The position numbers were made by a program, and so were the translations under genes. Of a stretch of 64,000 nt of DNA, positions 8,965 to 19,226 are shown in pieces. The notes beneath the pieces are model-generated. The model did no database searches. It had not been told where the DNA came from and saw only the letters and a list, made by a program, of their open reading frames with translations. Source of the DNA: an uncultured Pelagibacteraceae bacterium (GTDB taxonomy: Bacteria > Pseudomonadota > Alphaproteobacteria > Pelagibacterales > Pelagibacteraceae); assembly GCA_902617895.1 (NCBI GenBank), contig CACMYJ010000002.1, positions 124,001 to 188,000 on the forward strand. Reading direction: 5' to 3'. The number at the start of each line of letters is the position of its first letter. Within the stretch, counting starts at the first letter, position 1.

Positions 8965-9832
8965 AAATATCTTTCAGATATATAAATACAGCAATCCATA
9001 TTAAAATAAAACTAACTAACTGATTTATATTAAATTGCTCATTATAAATGAAAAAGCCAAGAATAAATTGCAAAGTTGGAGTAATATAAAAAATCATTCC
9101 AGCCGGACCCAGGCCCGCCAATTCAACACCTCTTACATACAAAAAAAGAGGAATCACCGTCATTGGGCCCGCCAACATTAGCAATGGCATCAAAGAAGGA
9201 TTTGATAAACTGAAATCGTTGTAATTATTTATAGTTATAAAATAAAATGCAACTAATACAAAAGGAAGTATATACAAACTTTCTACAAGAAGTCCAGTAT
9301 CAGTTTCTACGTTAATTTTTTTTCTAAATAAATTATAAAAACTCCAACTTAAGGCTACAATTAAACCTACCCATGGAATTGAATTAAAATCTATTATCAA
9401 TAAATAACTGACAGAAATAATTACTATCAAAATCGAAATTTTTCCTTTTTTTGTAATAGGTTCTTTAAAAAAAAAATTGCCTAGAAAAACACTTATGATA
9501 GGCATGATAAAATAACCAAAGCTTGCATCGATTATTTTATCCACGCTAACAGCATAAATCCATACACCCCAATTTATAAAAATTAAAAAACCAGAAACAA
9601 ATAGAATAAATAATTTCTCTTTATCATTAAAAATTTTTTTTAAAATTCTCCATTTAGAAAATAAAAAAGTAGTAATTATTAATACACAAGTTGTCCAAAC
9701 ACTTCTATGTATTAATACTTCTACGTGCCCCGCAAAAGAAATATGTTTGAAGTAAATAACACCGAAAAAACCCCACCAAAAAGAACCAAAGGATGTAAGT
9801 AAAACTCCTTTATTAAAATTTTTATTGTTCAT
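8951..9832 (-). CDS. RarD/EamA-family drug-metabolite permease
   Basis: A 293-residue integral membrane protein with about ten hydrophobic segments in two EamA-type halves. 'GSFWWGFFGVIYFKHI', 'EVLIHRSVWT', 'NWGVWIYAV' and 'EASFGYF'-like 'DASFGYFIMP' are typical of the RarD (chloramphenicol-sensitive protein) branch. The substrate is unknown; the family exports small metabolites or amino acids. It is the first gene of the minus-strand cell-wall block, with a tRNA gene starting 84 bases away on the other strand. Confidence 0.88.
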   Translation of the reverse strand: MNNKNFNKGVLLTSFGSFWWGFFGVIYFKHISFAGHVEVLIHRSVWTTCVLIITTFLFSKWRILKKIFNDKEKLFILFVSGFLIFINWGVWIYAVSVDKIIDASFGYFIMPIISVFLGNFFFKEPITKKGKISILIVIISVSYLLIIDFNSIPWVGLIVALSWSFYNLFRKKINVETDTGLLVESLYILPFVLVAFYFITINNYNDFSLSNPSLMPLLMLAGPMTVIPLFLYVRGVELAGLGPAGMIFYITPTLQFILGFFIYNEQFNINQLVSFILIWIAVFIYLKDIYEKN

Positions 9833-9916
9833 TTTTAAATATCTGAATATTTTGACTTAATACTTAAGTCATTTTATTGTTGAAATATATATTAATAATA
9901 ATAAAACCTTGCACAC

Positions 9917-10006
9917 GGAGAGATGGCTGAGCGGTTGAAAGCATCGGTCTTGAAAACCGACAAAGGGGCAACTCTTTCCTGGGTTCGAATCCCAGTCTCT
10001 CCGCCA
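9917..10006 (+). tRNA. tRNA-Ser (anticodon UGA)
   Basis: The acceptor stem GGAGAGA pairs with TCTCTCC. The D-arm begins TGGCTGAGCGG, the anticodon loop is CTTGAAA with anticodon TGA, a long type II variable arm is present, and the T arm contains GGTTCGAATCC. The discriminator G is followed by an encoded CCA (10004-10006). The length and the variable arm fit a serine tRNA. Confidence 0.97.
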
Positions 10007-10007
10007 T

Positions 10008-10253
10008 TCATTTAAAATCAATCAACATCTTTAATATTTGATTATTTTTAAATATCATTTTCTTCTTTGAAATTTTAATAATGTCTTCATCACTCATATT
10101 AACTAATTTATCTAGATCAACTAAATCATCAAATGATAATGAATCAATAATAGATTTTACAAAACTACTGACAAATATATCCATTTCTTTTGTACCTCGA
10201 TATTGAGATCTATAAATAATCTTATTAATTAAATTTTGTTTGTTTGAATTCAT
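10008..10253 (-). CDS. sdhE: FAD assembly factor SdhE (CptB/DUF339 family)
   Basis: A small helical cytoplasmic protein of 81 residues. The conserved 'YRSQYRGTKEMDIFVSSF' contains the RGxxE motif that SdhE uses to help attach FAD to succinate dehydrogenase. In alphaproteobacteria the gene commonly sits divergent from recG, as here: the start codons are 26 bases apart. Its stop comes just after the tRNA-Ser CCA end on the opposite strand. Confidence 0.9.
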   Translation of the reverse strand: MNSNKQNLINKIIYRSQYRGTKEMDIFVSSFVKSIIDSLSFDDLVDLDKLVNMSDEDIIKISKKKMIFKNNQILKMLIDFK

Positions 10254-10279
10254 TCTTTATAAACATATATATATATTTA

Positions 10280-12322
10280 ATGAGTAATTTTGAATATTTA
10301 TTGTCACCTATTAATAAAATTAAGGGTGTTGGTAAAAAAACATTAAGTTCATTCAACAAAAAAAAAATTTTTACAATTTTTGACCTATTATGGCATTTAC
10401 CAATATCAAGAATTGAAACTGCTGAAGATACAGAGATTGATAATTTGCAAGTAGGAAAAAATTACAATATTAAAGTAATACCAATTAAATATAATTTTCC
10501 TCGAATTAGAAATTTACCCAATAAAGTAATATGTGAAAAAAATGGAGTAAAATTAGACTGTATTTTTTTTAATAGTTACGAAGGTTATATAAAGAAAATA
10601 TTACCATTAAATGAGGAAATAATAATACATGGTAAGGCAAATAACTTTAGAAATAAATTTCAATTTGTAAACCCAACAACAAAAAAGACTAATGATTTAA
10701 ATATTACAAATGAAGATAGTAAATATAGTCTTTCTGATGGGTTAACATTAAATAAATACAATCAAGTAATAAATAGTGTTTTTCAAAATTTACCTGAATT
10801 AGAAGAATGGTTGCCAAAAGAAGTGTCAGATTTATTTGATAATTTATCATGGAGGGAATGTATTATCAAAATTCATAAGGAGGAAATTACAAAAATTAGA
10901 GATACAAAATATTTTAAAAGACTTGTTTTTGATGAGATATTTGCAAATTTTTTACTTTCTTCTGATATCAGAAATAAAATTAAAAAAATAAAAAAAAAAA
11001 ATAAAATTTTAGACTTTAAGTATCAAAACAAACTAATTAGTACTTTAAAATTTAAACTCACAACTGATCAAATAACTGCGTTAAATAATATAAATAAAGA
11101 TATGCAGTCAAAACAAAAAATGTTTAGATTATTACAAGGAGATGTGGGATCAGGAAAAACAATAGTGTCTGTAATAGCTGCATTAAATGCTATAAAAGCT
11201 GGCTATCAAGTTGCAATAATGGCTCCAACAGAAATATTAGCTATTCAACATTATAAATTTATATTAGAAAATTTTAATAACTTTTGTAATCCTGAAATTT
11301 TAACGAGTAAAACTGAGTATAAAAAAAGAAAAAATATTTTAAATGATCTCTTAAATAATAAAATTGATATATTAATTGGCACTCATTCGCTTTTTCAAGA
11401 AAAAATTGCTTACTTTAATTTGGGATTAATTATTATTGATGAACAACATAAATTTGGTGTTAATCAAAGAAAAAAACTCTCAGATAAAGGAGGCAAAGAT
11501 TGTGATGTACTTGTTATGTCAGCAACTCCTATTCCAAGAACAATGATGATGACTATTTATGGAGATATGGATATTTCTTTAATAAAATCTAAACCAAAAA
11601 ATAGAAAACTAATTAAAACATATAGTAAAAATGAGACTAAAATTAATGAAGTTCTTAATTTTATTAAAAGTGAAATTTCAAAAAATAATCAAGTTTTTTG
11701 GGTTTGTCCCCTTATCAAAGAATCGAAAAAAATTGACCATCAGTCTGCTATAGAAAAATATAAATATTTAAGTAAAATTTTTAATGATAAAGTTGATATT
11801 ATTCATGGAGCAATGAGAAAGGAGGAAAAAGATAAAGTATTAAATAAGTTTAATGATAGAAAGATAGATATATTGGTTTCAACTACAGTAATAGAAGTTG
11901 GTATCGATTTTCCGAATGCTAATGTAATCGTCATTGAAAATTCAAATAAATATGGTTTATCTCAGCTACATCAATTGAGAGGACGAGTTGGTAGAGGTAA
12001 CAAAGAGTCATCGTGTATACTTATGTTTAAAGCAGGATTGAGTGAAAATGCACGCAAGAGAATAGCAATTCTCAAAAATACTAATGATGGCTTTAAAATT
12101 GCTGAGGAAGACTTAAAAATTAGAGGATATGGCGATATCTTAGGATTTAAGCAAAGTGGTTTAAAAAAATATAACCTAGCAGATCCTCTTCAACACGAGG
12201 ATCTTTTCGATATTGCAGAAAAGGAGGTTAAAAAAATTGAAAAAAATAACATTAAAATAAATAACTTCAATAAACTTATCAAACTTTACGACAAAGTTGC
12301 TGTAATTAATGAGACTATTTAG
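10280..12322 (+). CDS. recG: ATP-dependent DNA helicase RecG
   Basis: RecG remodels stalled replication forks and branched recombination intermediates. The N-terminal wedge/OB region includes 'INKIKGVGKKTLSSF' and 'FDLLWHLP'. The helicase core has Walker A 'LLQGDVGSGKTIV', 'DEQHKFGV' (DExH), 'MSATPIPRT' (motif III), 'STTVIEVGIDFPNA' and 'LHQLRGRVGRG' (motif VI). I prefer the ATG at 10280 (MSNFEYLL); the track start is a TTG 12 codons earlier with an unlikely extension. Its end overlaps the convergent DUF502 gene by 8 bases. Confidence 0.96.
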   Translation: MSNFEYLLSPINKIKGVGKKTLSSFNKKKIFTIFDLLWHLPISRIETAEDTEIDNLQVGKNYNIKVIPIKYNFPRIRNLPNKVICEKNGVKLDCIFFNSYEGYIKKILPLNEEIIIHGKANNFRNKFQFVNPTTKKTNDLNITNEDSKYSLSDGLTLNKYNQVINSVFQNLPELEEWLPKEVSDLFDNLSWRECIIKIHKEEITKIRDTKYFKRLVFDEIFANFLLSSDIRNKIKKIKKKNKILDFKYQNKLISTLKFKLTTDQITALNNINKDMQSKQKMFRLLQGDVGSGKTIVSVIAALNAIKAGYQVAIMAPTEILAIQHYKFILENFNNFCNPEILTSKTEYKKRKNILNDLLNNKIDILIGTHSLFQEKIAYFNLGLIIIDEQHKFGVNQRKKLSDKGGKDCDVLVMSATPIPRTMMMTIYGDMDISLIKSKPKNRKLIKTYSKNETKINEVLNFIKSEISKNNQVFWVCPLIKESKKIDHQSAIEKYKYLSKIFNDKVDIIHGAMRKEEKDKVLNKFNDRKIDILVSTTVIEVGIDFPNANVIVIENSNKYGLSQLHQLRGRVGRGNKESSCILMFKAGLSENARKRIAILKNTNDGFKIAEEDLKIRGYGDILGFKQSGLKKYNLADPLQHEDLFDIAEKEVKKIEKNNIKINNFNKLIKLYDKVAVINETI

Positions 12323-12938
12323 TTTTAGTGTCCGATGTACCAGCCGAGACAATAAATTTTGATGCCTCTTCAAATGTCATATCTAGATATACAATCTCAC
12401 TCTTAGGAAACATTAATAAAAACCCACTAGTTGGATTTGGCGTTGTAGGAACAAAAACATTTACTAATTCTGTGTTGGTTTTTTTGGAAATTTCACCTTT
12501 ATTTTCTTTTGTAGCAAAACCAACTGCCCATGTACCTTTTCGAGGGTATTGAATTAGAACTACACTTTTTTTTGACCCCTTTTTAGGAGCAAATGTTTCT
12601 GTCATTTGTCCAATAGCAGAATATATAGTTCTTAAAATTGGAATTTTTTTTAATAAATCATTGAAGAGCTGTAAAAACTTCTTACCAATAAAAGAGAGTG
12701 ACAAACCTCCTACAAGAGTAATAAAAATTACTGAAAGTAAGATTTCTAAACCTGGTATTGCAAAAGGTAAATAGCTATTTGGATTTATTCCTTGTGGAAT
12801 TAGTTTTGATGAAATTGATATAAAAAATGTTGTAAGATATAATGTTATTCCTATTGGGACTAGGACAACAATTCCTGTAATAAAATAATTTCTTAGTCTT
12901 GCAATAAATGAAATTCTTTTTCTTCTTAGTTTAGACAT
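12315..12938 (-). CDS. DUF502 membrane protein
   Basis: A 207-residue protein of the DUF502 family, which often lies next to recG in alphaproteobacteria. Two hydrophobic segments (about residues 16-37 and 58-82) precede a soluble C-terminal domain with the family signatures 'PILRTIYSAIGQMTETF', 'VVLIQYPRKGTWAVGF', 'VFVPTTPNPTSGFL' and 'EIVYLDMTFEEASKFIVSAG'. The function is unknown. It overlaps the end of recG on the opposite strand. Confidence 0.9.
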   Translation of the reverse strand: MSKLRRKRISFIARLRNYFITGIVVLVPIGITLYLTTFFISISSKLIPQGINPNSYLPFAIPGLEILLSVIFITLVGGLSLSFIGKKFLQLFNDLLKKIPILRTIYSAIGQMTETFAPKKGSKKSVVLIQYPRKGTWAVGFATKENKGEISKKTNTELVNVFVPTTPNPTSGFLLMFPKSEIVYLDMTFEEASKFIVSAGTSDTKTK

Positions 12939-12984
12939 ATCTTTAATTGATTATAAATTACATGTAATATAAATATTAAGAAAA

Positions 12985-13806
12985 GTGAATAGAAGAAATT
13001 TTATATATTTAATGGGTTGTGGATGTCTTTCTGCAGGGTTACATGCATGTACTACCGCTCCGATAACAGATAGAAGGCAATTAAAATTAATTCCAGAATC
13101 AAGATTAAATGCTCAAGCTGCTCAATTATATGAAAAAGTAAAACAAAAAGCTAAATTAAGCGATGATAAAGAGAGTTTAGATAAAATTATTGGAATTGGA
13201 TCGAAAATAGAAACATCAATATCAGAATACTTTTACAAGAATAATATGGATGACCCAACAGTAAACTTTTCATGGGAGTATATTTTAATTGATAATAAAA
13301 AAGTTAAAAATGCATGGTGCATGCCTGGAGGAAAAATTGCTGTTTATACTGGGATGTTGGATATTACTAAAAATGATGATGGTTTAGCAGCAGTGATGGG
13401 TCATGAGATTGCTCATGCTGTTGCAAAACATTCAGTTGAGAGAGCAAGTAGAACAGTATTATTAAATACAACAACAGGAATAATAGATATTGCTACTGGT
13501 GGTAAGTTATCTCAAGTTAATAGAACGACTGGTATGAATACAGTCGGCTTGTTATCACAAATTGGAATAATGAACCCTTTTACAAGAAAACAAGAGAGCG
13601 AAGCTGATTATTTGGGATTAATTTTTTCATCTTTATCTGGTTACGATATTAGAGAAACTACTAAAATATGGGAAAGAATGAAGAAAGCAAACAAAGGAAA
13701 GGAACCACCTGAGTTTATGAGCACACATCCATCAAATGACAGGAGAATTGAACAAATTAACAATTGGACGAACGAAATTATATTAAAATACCCACCAATT
13801 GCTTAA
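12985..13806 (+). CDS. M48-family metallopeptidase, lipoprotein (LoiP/BepA-like)
   Basis: The 273-residue protein starts at GTG with 'NRRNFIYLMGCGCLSAGLHAC', a signal with a lipobox Cys at about residue 22. The M48 zinc-protease domain has HExxH as 'MGHEIAHAVAKHS' and the third ligand in 'ESEADYLGL'; 'STHPSNDRRIEQI' is the usual C-terminal motif. Proteases of this type act in outer-membrane protein quality control in the periplasm. It is followed closely by tRNA-Lys on the opposite strand. Confidence 0.92.
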   Translation: MNRRNFIYLMGCGCLSAGLHACTTAPITDRRQLKLIPESRLNAQAAQLYEKVKQKAKLSDDKESLDKIIGIGSKIETSISEYFYKNNMDDPTVNFSWEYILIDNKKVKNAWCMPGGKIAVYTGMLDITKNDDGLAAVMGHEIAHAVAKHSVERASRTVLLNTTTGIIDIATGGKLSQVNRTTGMNTVGLLSQIGIMNPFTRKQESEADYLGLIFSSLSGYDIRETTKIWERMKKANKGKEPPEFMSTHPSNDRRIEQINNWTNEIILKYPPIA

Positions 13807-13811
13807 TGTAT

Positions 13812-13887
<76 letters not shown>

Positions 13888-13937
13888 AACACGAAAATTC
13901 TTATATTGATTTTTTTATATTTGGCAATGGTAAAAAT

Positions 13938-15053
13938 TTACAAAATATTAATATACTTATCATGAAACTGGTCGAAAGTTCCCATTTTGATATTTTTTCG
14001 AATTTCATACATAAGCTCTTGATAAAAATTTATATTATTTAATGTCAAAATCATAGATGACAGCATCTCATTGGTATTGTGAAGGTGGTTTAAATAATTT
14101 TTTGAGTATTTATTTAAGTCAAACTTTGTGGCATTACTATCTAGAGGTGTATTATCGAATTTATTTTCAGAGTTTCTTATTTGAATTCTACCATTCCACG
14201 TAAAAGCTAAACCAGTTCTTCCAGATCTTGTTGGAAGAACACAGTCAAACATATCAATGCCACGCTTAACTGCTCCCAATATATCAGAAGGAGTTCCTAC
14301 ACCCATTAAATATCTTGGTTTATCAATTGGTAGTCTATCTTTAATACCATCTAACACGTCAAACATTTCTCTCTGAGTTTCTCCAACTGCTAGACCACCA
14401 ATGGCATATCCATCAAATTCTATATCTAGTAACTTATCAAGGGATTCATTTCTTAAGTCCTTGAATAAGCCCCCTTGAACAATACCAAACAGAGCTTTGT
14501 GAGGATTTTTTCCAAACTCTTCTTTAGACCTTTTTGCCCACTCTGAGGACAATTCCATGGAAATTTTTATTTTATTATAATCTTTGGTATTTTTTGGACA
14601 CTCATCCATTACCATAACAATGTCTGAATTAAGTTTTTTTTGTACTCTGATGCTTTCCTCAGGACTTAAAATAAAGGTTTTTCCATCAATATGTGACTGA
14701 AATATTGCTCCTTTATCTCTATCAATTTTATTAAACTTAGACAAAGACATCACTTGATAACCACCTGAGTCTGTCAAAATAGGAAGTTTACAATTCATAA
14801 ATTTATGTAGGCCACCAACTGACTCTATCCTCTCTGTTCCAGGTCTAATCATTAAGTGGTAAGTGTTAGAAAGAATTATTTCACTTCCTGTTTTAATAAT
14901 ATCATCAATAAAAACACCTTTAACAGTAGCTTGAGTTCCTACTGGCATAAATGCAGGAGTATTTATTTCTCCACGATGTGTTTGAATTAATCCAACACGA
15001 TAATTTTTATTTTGATGTTTTACGCTAAAAGAAAAATTCTTTATATCTTCCAT
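13938..15053 (-). CDS. tgt: tRNA-guanine transglycosylase, zinc ligands missing
   Basis: TGT exchanges guanine 34 for preQ1 in GUN-anticodon tRNAs, a step in queuosine synthesis. The protein is full length (371 residues). Active-site segments are intact: 'NTYHLMIRPG', 'LTDSGGYQVMSL' (catalytic Asp), 'GGLAVGE' and 'MFDCVLPTRSGRTG' (nucleophilic Asp). In the C-terminal zinc site, however, where bacterial TGTs read CxCxxC, this protein reads 'DSNATKFDLNKYS' in gapless alignment (A308, K310, L313), and the His of 'THN' is Asn ('TLNN', N339). All four usual zinc ligands are therefore replaced. It lies next to ppi in the usual tgt-ppi-coaD-gyrA order. Confidence 0.94.
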   Translation of the reverse strand: MEDIKNFSFSVKHQNKNYRVGLIQTHRGEINTPAFMPVGTQATVKGVFIDDIIKTGSEIILSNTYHLMIRPGTERIESVGGLHKFMNCKLPILTDSGGYQVMSLSKFNKIDRDKGAIFQSHIDGKTFILSPEESIRVQKKLNSDIVMVMDECPKNTKDYNKIKISMELSSEWAKRSKEEFGKNPHKALFGIVQGGLFKDLRNESLDKLLDIEFDGYAIGGLAVGETQREMFDVLDGIKDRLPIDKPRYLMGVGTPSDILGAVKRGIDMFDCVLPTRSGRTGLAFTWNGRIQIRNSENKFDNTPLDSNATKFDLNKYSKNYLNHLHNTNEMLSSMILTLNNINFYQELMYEIRKNIKMGTFDQFHDKYINIL

Positions 15054-15063
15054 CCATTAAATT

Positions 15064-15621
15064 CTACTCAGATTTAAAGCTAATTATTTTATCTGGGTTA
15101 GAAACAGATCCATTGGGTCCATCACCTTTTGTAATCATGTCAACAAACTCCATGCCTTCAATTACTTTTCCAAATACAGTATATTGTCTATCGAGATGCG
15201 GTGTAGGACCAAAACATATAAAGAACTGACTATTTGCACTATTCGGATCTGAAGATCTTGCCATGGATAACGTTCCTCTTTCATGAGGTAAATCATTAAA
15301 CTCTTCTTTAAGATCTGGCATATCTGAACCACCCATGCCAGCTCTGCTTAAGTTAAAATCGTTAGAAGATGAATTTCCAAATTGAACATCTCCTGTTTGA
15401 GCCATAAAGCCGTCGATTACTCTGTGAAAAACAACACCGTCGTATTTTCCACTATTAGCCAGTTCTGTTATTCTTTTAACATGGTTTGGGGCCACATCTG
15501 GAAATAATTCAATTTTTAAATCTCCATCTTTTAATTTTAGTATCATTGTATTCTCCTTTGCATTTAAAGCTGTTGTTAATAAAAATATTGATAAAAATAA
15601 AATACTAATTTTTTTAAGCAT
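15064..15621 (-). CDS. ppiA: Secreted cyclophilin-type peptidyl-prolyl isomerase
   Basis: Cyclophilins catalyse cis-trans isomerisation of Xaa-Pro bonds. Residues 1-21 form a signal peptide ('FLLTTALNA'), so the protein is probably periplasmic. Conserved segments are 'VVFHRVIDGFMAQTGD', 'GTLSMARSSDPNSANSQFFI' and 'LDRQYTVFGKVIEGM'. If translation began at the internal Met (MILKLKDGD) a cytoplasmic form would result, but the signal sequence argues for the longer product. The start overlaps coaD by 8 bases. Confidence 0.92.
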   Translation of the reverse strand: MLKKISILFLSIFLLTTALNAKENTMILKLKDGDLKIELFPDVAPNHVKRITELANSGKYDGVVFHRVIDGFMAQTGDVQFGNSSSNDFNLSRAGMGGSDMPDLKEEFNDLPHERGTLSMARSSDPNSANSQFFICFGPTPHLDRQYTVFGKVIEGMEFVDMITKGDGPNGSVSNPDKIISFKSE

Positions 15622-16108
15622 AAGCTTCTTTAAGTGACTTGATGGTACTTTTAGTTGTAAATTTTTTTAAATCACCCTTATGAAGGGCTATTTCTTTAAC
15701 AAATCTCGAGGAAATAATTTGATTTTCAACATCGGACATAAGAAACACTGTTTCTACTTTATTGTTTAATTTTCTGTTCATTCCAGCTAACTGAAACTCA
15801 TATTCAAAATCTGAAACAGCTCTTAAACCTCTTAGAATTAAGTTTGAATTGTATTTTTTACACAATTCTGTTGTAAGAGAATTGAATTTAATAACCTGAA
15901 TTTTATTTTTTGAAAGTTTCAAGTCTCCATATAAAGCCTTTGAAACAATTTTTAATCTTTCATCTATTTGAAATAAAAAATTTTTCTCATTTCCATCAGA
16001 TATACCTACAATTATTTTGTCTACCAATTTTAGAGCTTTTTTAATGACATCTATGTGGCCGTTTGTTATTGGATCAAATGTACCTGGATATATAGCTATA
16101 TTTTTCAT
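15614..16108 (-). CDS. coaD: Phosphopantetheine adenylyltransferase
   Basis: CoaD adds AMP to 4'-phosphopantetheine in coenzyme A synthesis. The nucleotidyltransferase motif is 'YPGTFDPITNGHIDVI' (TxGH), with 'LILRGLRAVSDFEYEFQLAGMN' and 'ISSRFVKEIALHKGDL' downstream. At 164 residues it is the usual length. It shares one base with the end of gyrA and overlaps ppi, so it is part of the gyrA-coaD-ppi transcription unit. Confidence 0.96.
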   Translation of the reverse strand: MKNIAIYPGTFDPITNGHIDVIKKALKLVDKIIVGISDGNEKNFLFQIDERLKIVSKALYGDLKLSKNKIQVIKFNSLTTELCKKYNSNLILRGLRAVSDFEYEFQLAGMNRKLNNKVETVFLMSDVENQIISSRFVKEIALHKGDLKKFTTKSTIKSLKEAYA

Positions 16109-18690
16109 TAAACCAAATTATCATCTAATTTAATTGAAGAGACAACCTTTTCATCACCAGTTAATTTAATAATTCTTACTCCTTGGGTATTTCTTCCGGC
16201 AATTCTTATTTCTGTCACTGCAGTTCTAATAACTCTACCTTTATTGGTAGAAATTAATATTTGATCACCCTCAAAAACAGGAAAAGATGAAGATACATTA
16301 CCGTTTCTTGGGGAATTAACTATACCAATTATTCCCTTTCCACCTCGATTTGTAACTCTAAAATCATAATGGGATGTTCTTTTTCCATAACCATTTTCTG
16401 TAATAGATAAGATATATTTTTCTTTAGCTTTCACTTCAGATTTTTCATCTCTAGTCTTGCTTTTGTTTTTTTTAATATCATCTTTATCAATAATAGATAA
16501 CGAAACAATTGTATCTTGTTCTGAAAGATTAATTCCTCTAATACCTTTAGATGATCTGCCCTTAAAAACTCTGAGTTTTTTAGTCTCAAACCTTATGCAT
16601 TTACCAAATTTTGTGTTTAACATTATATCCTGATCATCTGTACATATTTTTACCCCAATAATCTTGTCATCAGAGTCTAATTTCATTGCAATTTTTCCAG
16701 AGGCATTAATAGATGAAAAATCTTCTAAATTATTCTTTCTAATTTTCCCCTTGCTAGTTGCAAATATGATGTGCATATTTTTTTTATCAACATCTTCATC
16801 AGGAAAAGGCATAATTGAACTTATAGACTGATGGTTTTTTAAAGGTAATATATTAAAGAGAGATTTACCTTTAGAAGAAGCAGAACCTTCTGGTATTTTC
16901 CAGGCTTTAACTTTGTAAGCCAAACCCTCTGTTGAAAAGAATAATAGTGATGTATGTGTATCAACAGATAATGTCTGAACTACCGAGTCTTCTTCCCGTG
17001 TTTTAATTCCTGTTTTACCTTTGCCACCCCTTTTTTGTTGTTTAACACCACTTAGGGCGCCTCTTTTTATATATCCTTGTAGTGTTATAGTTATAATAAC
17101 TGACTCTTTTTGTATTGTTTCTTCTATGTCATAATTTAAAACAGCATCGATAATTTTTGTTCTTCTAGGAACCGAAAATTTGTCTTTTATCATCTGCAAA
17201 TCACTGCTTATTACCCTTAATAGCTCGTTTTTGGAATTTATTATTTTTTTATACTTGGAAATCTCCTCAGCTAATTTTTTAATTTCTACCTCTATTTCGT
17301 TTATTCCTATGGCAGTTAATTTTTGAAGTCTTAGTTCCAATATAGAGATTACTTGATCATTAGATAATACATATTTTCCTTTATAGTTTTTACTATCAAC
17401 TAATTTAATAAGTTTTGATGACTTGTTTATTTTCCAAGTTGTTTTTAAAAGAGAATTTTTTGCTTCATCGGGATTTTTAGATGATCTAATTATTTTAATT
17501 ACTTTATCAATATTTTCAACACTAACAGATAGTCCTAATAAAATATGAACTCTCTCTTCAGCTTTTTTAAGATCAAATTTAGTTCTTTTTATAACTACAT
17601 CTTCTCTAAACTTTAAAAAGTTTTCTAAAAAATCTTTTAAATTACAAGTCTTTGGTTTTTGATCAACAATTGCTAAAGAATTAAACCCGAATGATGATTC
17701 TATTGATGTATATTTGTATAATTGTCTTTTGACAGTTTCAGGCTCAACATTTCTTCTTAAATCGATTGAAACTCTTATTCCCTCACTATTTGATTCATCT
17801 CTTATATCACTTATGCCCTCAATTTTTTTATCCCTTACTAGTTCTGCAATTCTTTCATTCAAGTTAGACTTATTAATTTGGTAAGGTATTGATGAGACAA
17901 CAAGTCTATCTTTACCATTTTTTAAATTTTCTACTGAAATTTCTCCACGAATTTTAAATGACCCTCTTCCAGTTTTGTAGCCTTGTTTAATTATATCTTT
18001 ACCAATTATTAATCCTCCTGTTGGAAAATCTGGACCTGGGATATGTTTCATTAGCTCATTAATTTTAATATCTTTGTTTTTAATTAAGGCTAAAGTGCCA
18101 TCTACAACCTCGCCCAAATTATGGGGCGGAATACTTGTCGCCATTCCGACAGCAATTCCACCTGCACCATTAACTAAAAGATTCGGATATTGAGCAGGTA
18201 ATACAATGGGCTCTTGCTCTGTTTCATCATAATTACTTTTAAAAGATACGGTATTTTTTTCTATATCATCAATTAAAAACTGTGAAACTTTTGCAAGTTT
18301 AGTTTCAGTGTATCTCATTGCAGCTGGTGGATCTCCATCAATAGATCCAAAATTACCTTGTCCATCTACTAAGGGTAAGCTCATCGAAAATTCTTGGACC
18401 ATTCTAACTAAAGCATCATAAACAGCTTGATCTCCATGTGGATGATATTTACCAATAACATCTCCAACAATTCTTGCAGATTTTCTAAATTGTTTTGACC
18501 AATCAAAACCACCTTTATGCATGGCATAAATAATTCTTCTATGAACAGGTTTTAATCCATCTCTAATATCAGGCAATGCCCTACTTACTATAACGCTCAT
18601 AGCGTAGGACAAATATGAAGAACTCATCTCATCATACATTGAGATTGGTTTAATATTATTATTTATTTTTGGAATTTCGTTTTTTTCCAT
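16108..18690 (-). CDS. gyrA: DNA gyrase subunit A
   Basis: GyrA is the DNA-cleaving subunit of gyrase, which introduces negative supercoils. It shows '[25 protein letters not shown]', the catalytic Tyr in 'PAAMRYTET', the GyrA box '[10 protein letters not shown]', and six beta-pinwheel repeats in the C-terminal third. At 860 residues it is of normal length. The quinolone-resistance region reads '[15 protein letters not shown]'; it carries Gln at the position that is Ser or Thr in many species. ssb lies 5 bases upstream. Confidence 0.97.
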   Translation of the reverse strand: MEKNEIPKINNNIKPISMYDEMSSSYLSYAMSVIVSRALPDIRDGLKPVHRRIIYAMHKGGFDWSKQFRKSARIVGDVIGKYHPHGDQAVYDALVRMVQEFSMSLPLVDGQGNFGSIDGDPPAAMRYTETKLAKVSQFLIDDIEKNTVSFKSNYDETEQEPIVLPAQYPNLLVNGAGGIAVGMATSIPPHNLGEVVDGTLALIKNKDIKINELMKHIPGPDFPTGGLIIGKDIIKQGYKTGRGSFKIRGEISVENLKNGKDRLVVSSIPYQINKSNLNERIAELVRDKKIEGISDIRDESNSEGIRVSIDLRRNVEPETVKRQLYKYTSIESSFGFNSLAIVDQKPKTCNLKDFLENFLKFREDVVIKRTKFDLKKAEERVHILLGLSVSVENIDKVIKIIRSSKNPDEAKNSLLKTTWKINKSSKLIKLVDSKNYKGKYVLSNDQVISILELRLQKLTAIGINEIEVEIKKLAEEISKYKKIINSKNELLRVISSDLQMIKDKFSVPRRTKIIDAVLNYDIEETIQKESVIITITLQGYIKRGALSGVKQQKRGGKGKTGIKTREEDSVVQTLSVDTHTSLLFFSTEGLAYKVKAWKIPEGSASSKGKSLFNILPLKNHQSISSIMPFPDEDVDKKNMHIIFATSKGKIRKNNLEDFSSINASGKIAMKLDSDDKIIGVKICTDDQDIMLNTKFGKCIRFETKKLRVFKGRSSKGIRGINLSEQDTIVSLSIIDKDDIKKNKSKTRDEKSEVKAKEKYILSITENGYGKRTSHYDFRVTNRGGKGIIGIVNSPRNGNVSSSFPVFEGDQILISTNKGRVIRTAVTEIRIAGRNTQGVRIIKLTGDEKVVSSIKLDDNLV

Positions 18691-18695
18691 ATTAA

Positions 18696-19145
18696 TTAAA
18701 ATGGAATATCGTCGTCTAACCCACTTTGATCTGGTACAGGCGCATCATCAAAATTTTGTTTTTTATCTTGTGATGTAATATTATTTTGATTACCGCCTCC
18801 AAGCATTGTTAATGATGAGTTATAACCTTGAATTAAAATTTCAGTTGAGTATTTGTCTTGACCACTTTGTTCATCTTTCCACTTTCTTGTTGAAAGTTGA
18901 CCTTCAACGTATACTTGTGCACCTTTTTTTAAATATTGCTGAACAACATTTACCAAACCTTCGTTAAAAACCACTATTCTATGCCACTCAGTCTTTTCTT
19001 TTTTTTCTCCTGTATTTTTATCTTTCCAGGACTGGCTTGTAGCTAGACTAAGTCTTGCAACGCTTTTACCATTCACCATTTGCTTGACTTCTGGATCTGC
19101 GCCCAAACGACCAATTAATAATACTTTATTTAAACTACCAGCCAT
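18696..19145 (-). CDS. ssb: Single-stranded DNA-binding protein
   Basis: The protein has an OB-fold domain ('[17 protein letters not shown]', '[16 protein letters not shown]', '[14 protein letters not shown]'), a Gln/Asn-rich linker, and the canonical acidic tip 'DDDIPF' that recruits partner proteins. It binds single-stranded DNA during replication and repair. It is divergent from uvrA with 81 bases between starts, a common pairing in proteobacteria. I found no convincing LexA-type box in that gap. Confidence 0.97.
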   Translation of the reverse strand: MAGSLNKVLLIGRLGADPEVKQMVNGKSVARLSLATSQSWKDKNTGEKKEKTEWHRIVVFNEGLVNVVQQYLKKGAQVYVEGQLSTRKWKDEQSGQDKYSTEILIQGYNSSLTMLGGGNQNNITSQDKKQNFDDAPVPDQSGLDDDIPF

Positions 19146-19226
19146 AATATTTTAATATTTAAGAATGTTTATTATATCACTTATTAACTTGAATATTAAT
19201 TTTATTAATCTAAAGCAACAAAAATT

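Noticed and set aside
19146-19226. LexA box between ssb and uvrA
   Set aside because: No GTTC-N7-GTTC or CTGT-type palindrome could be found in the gap.
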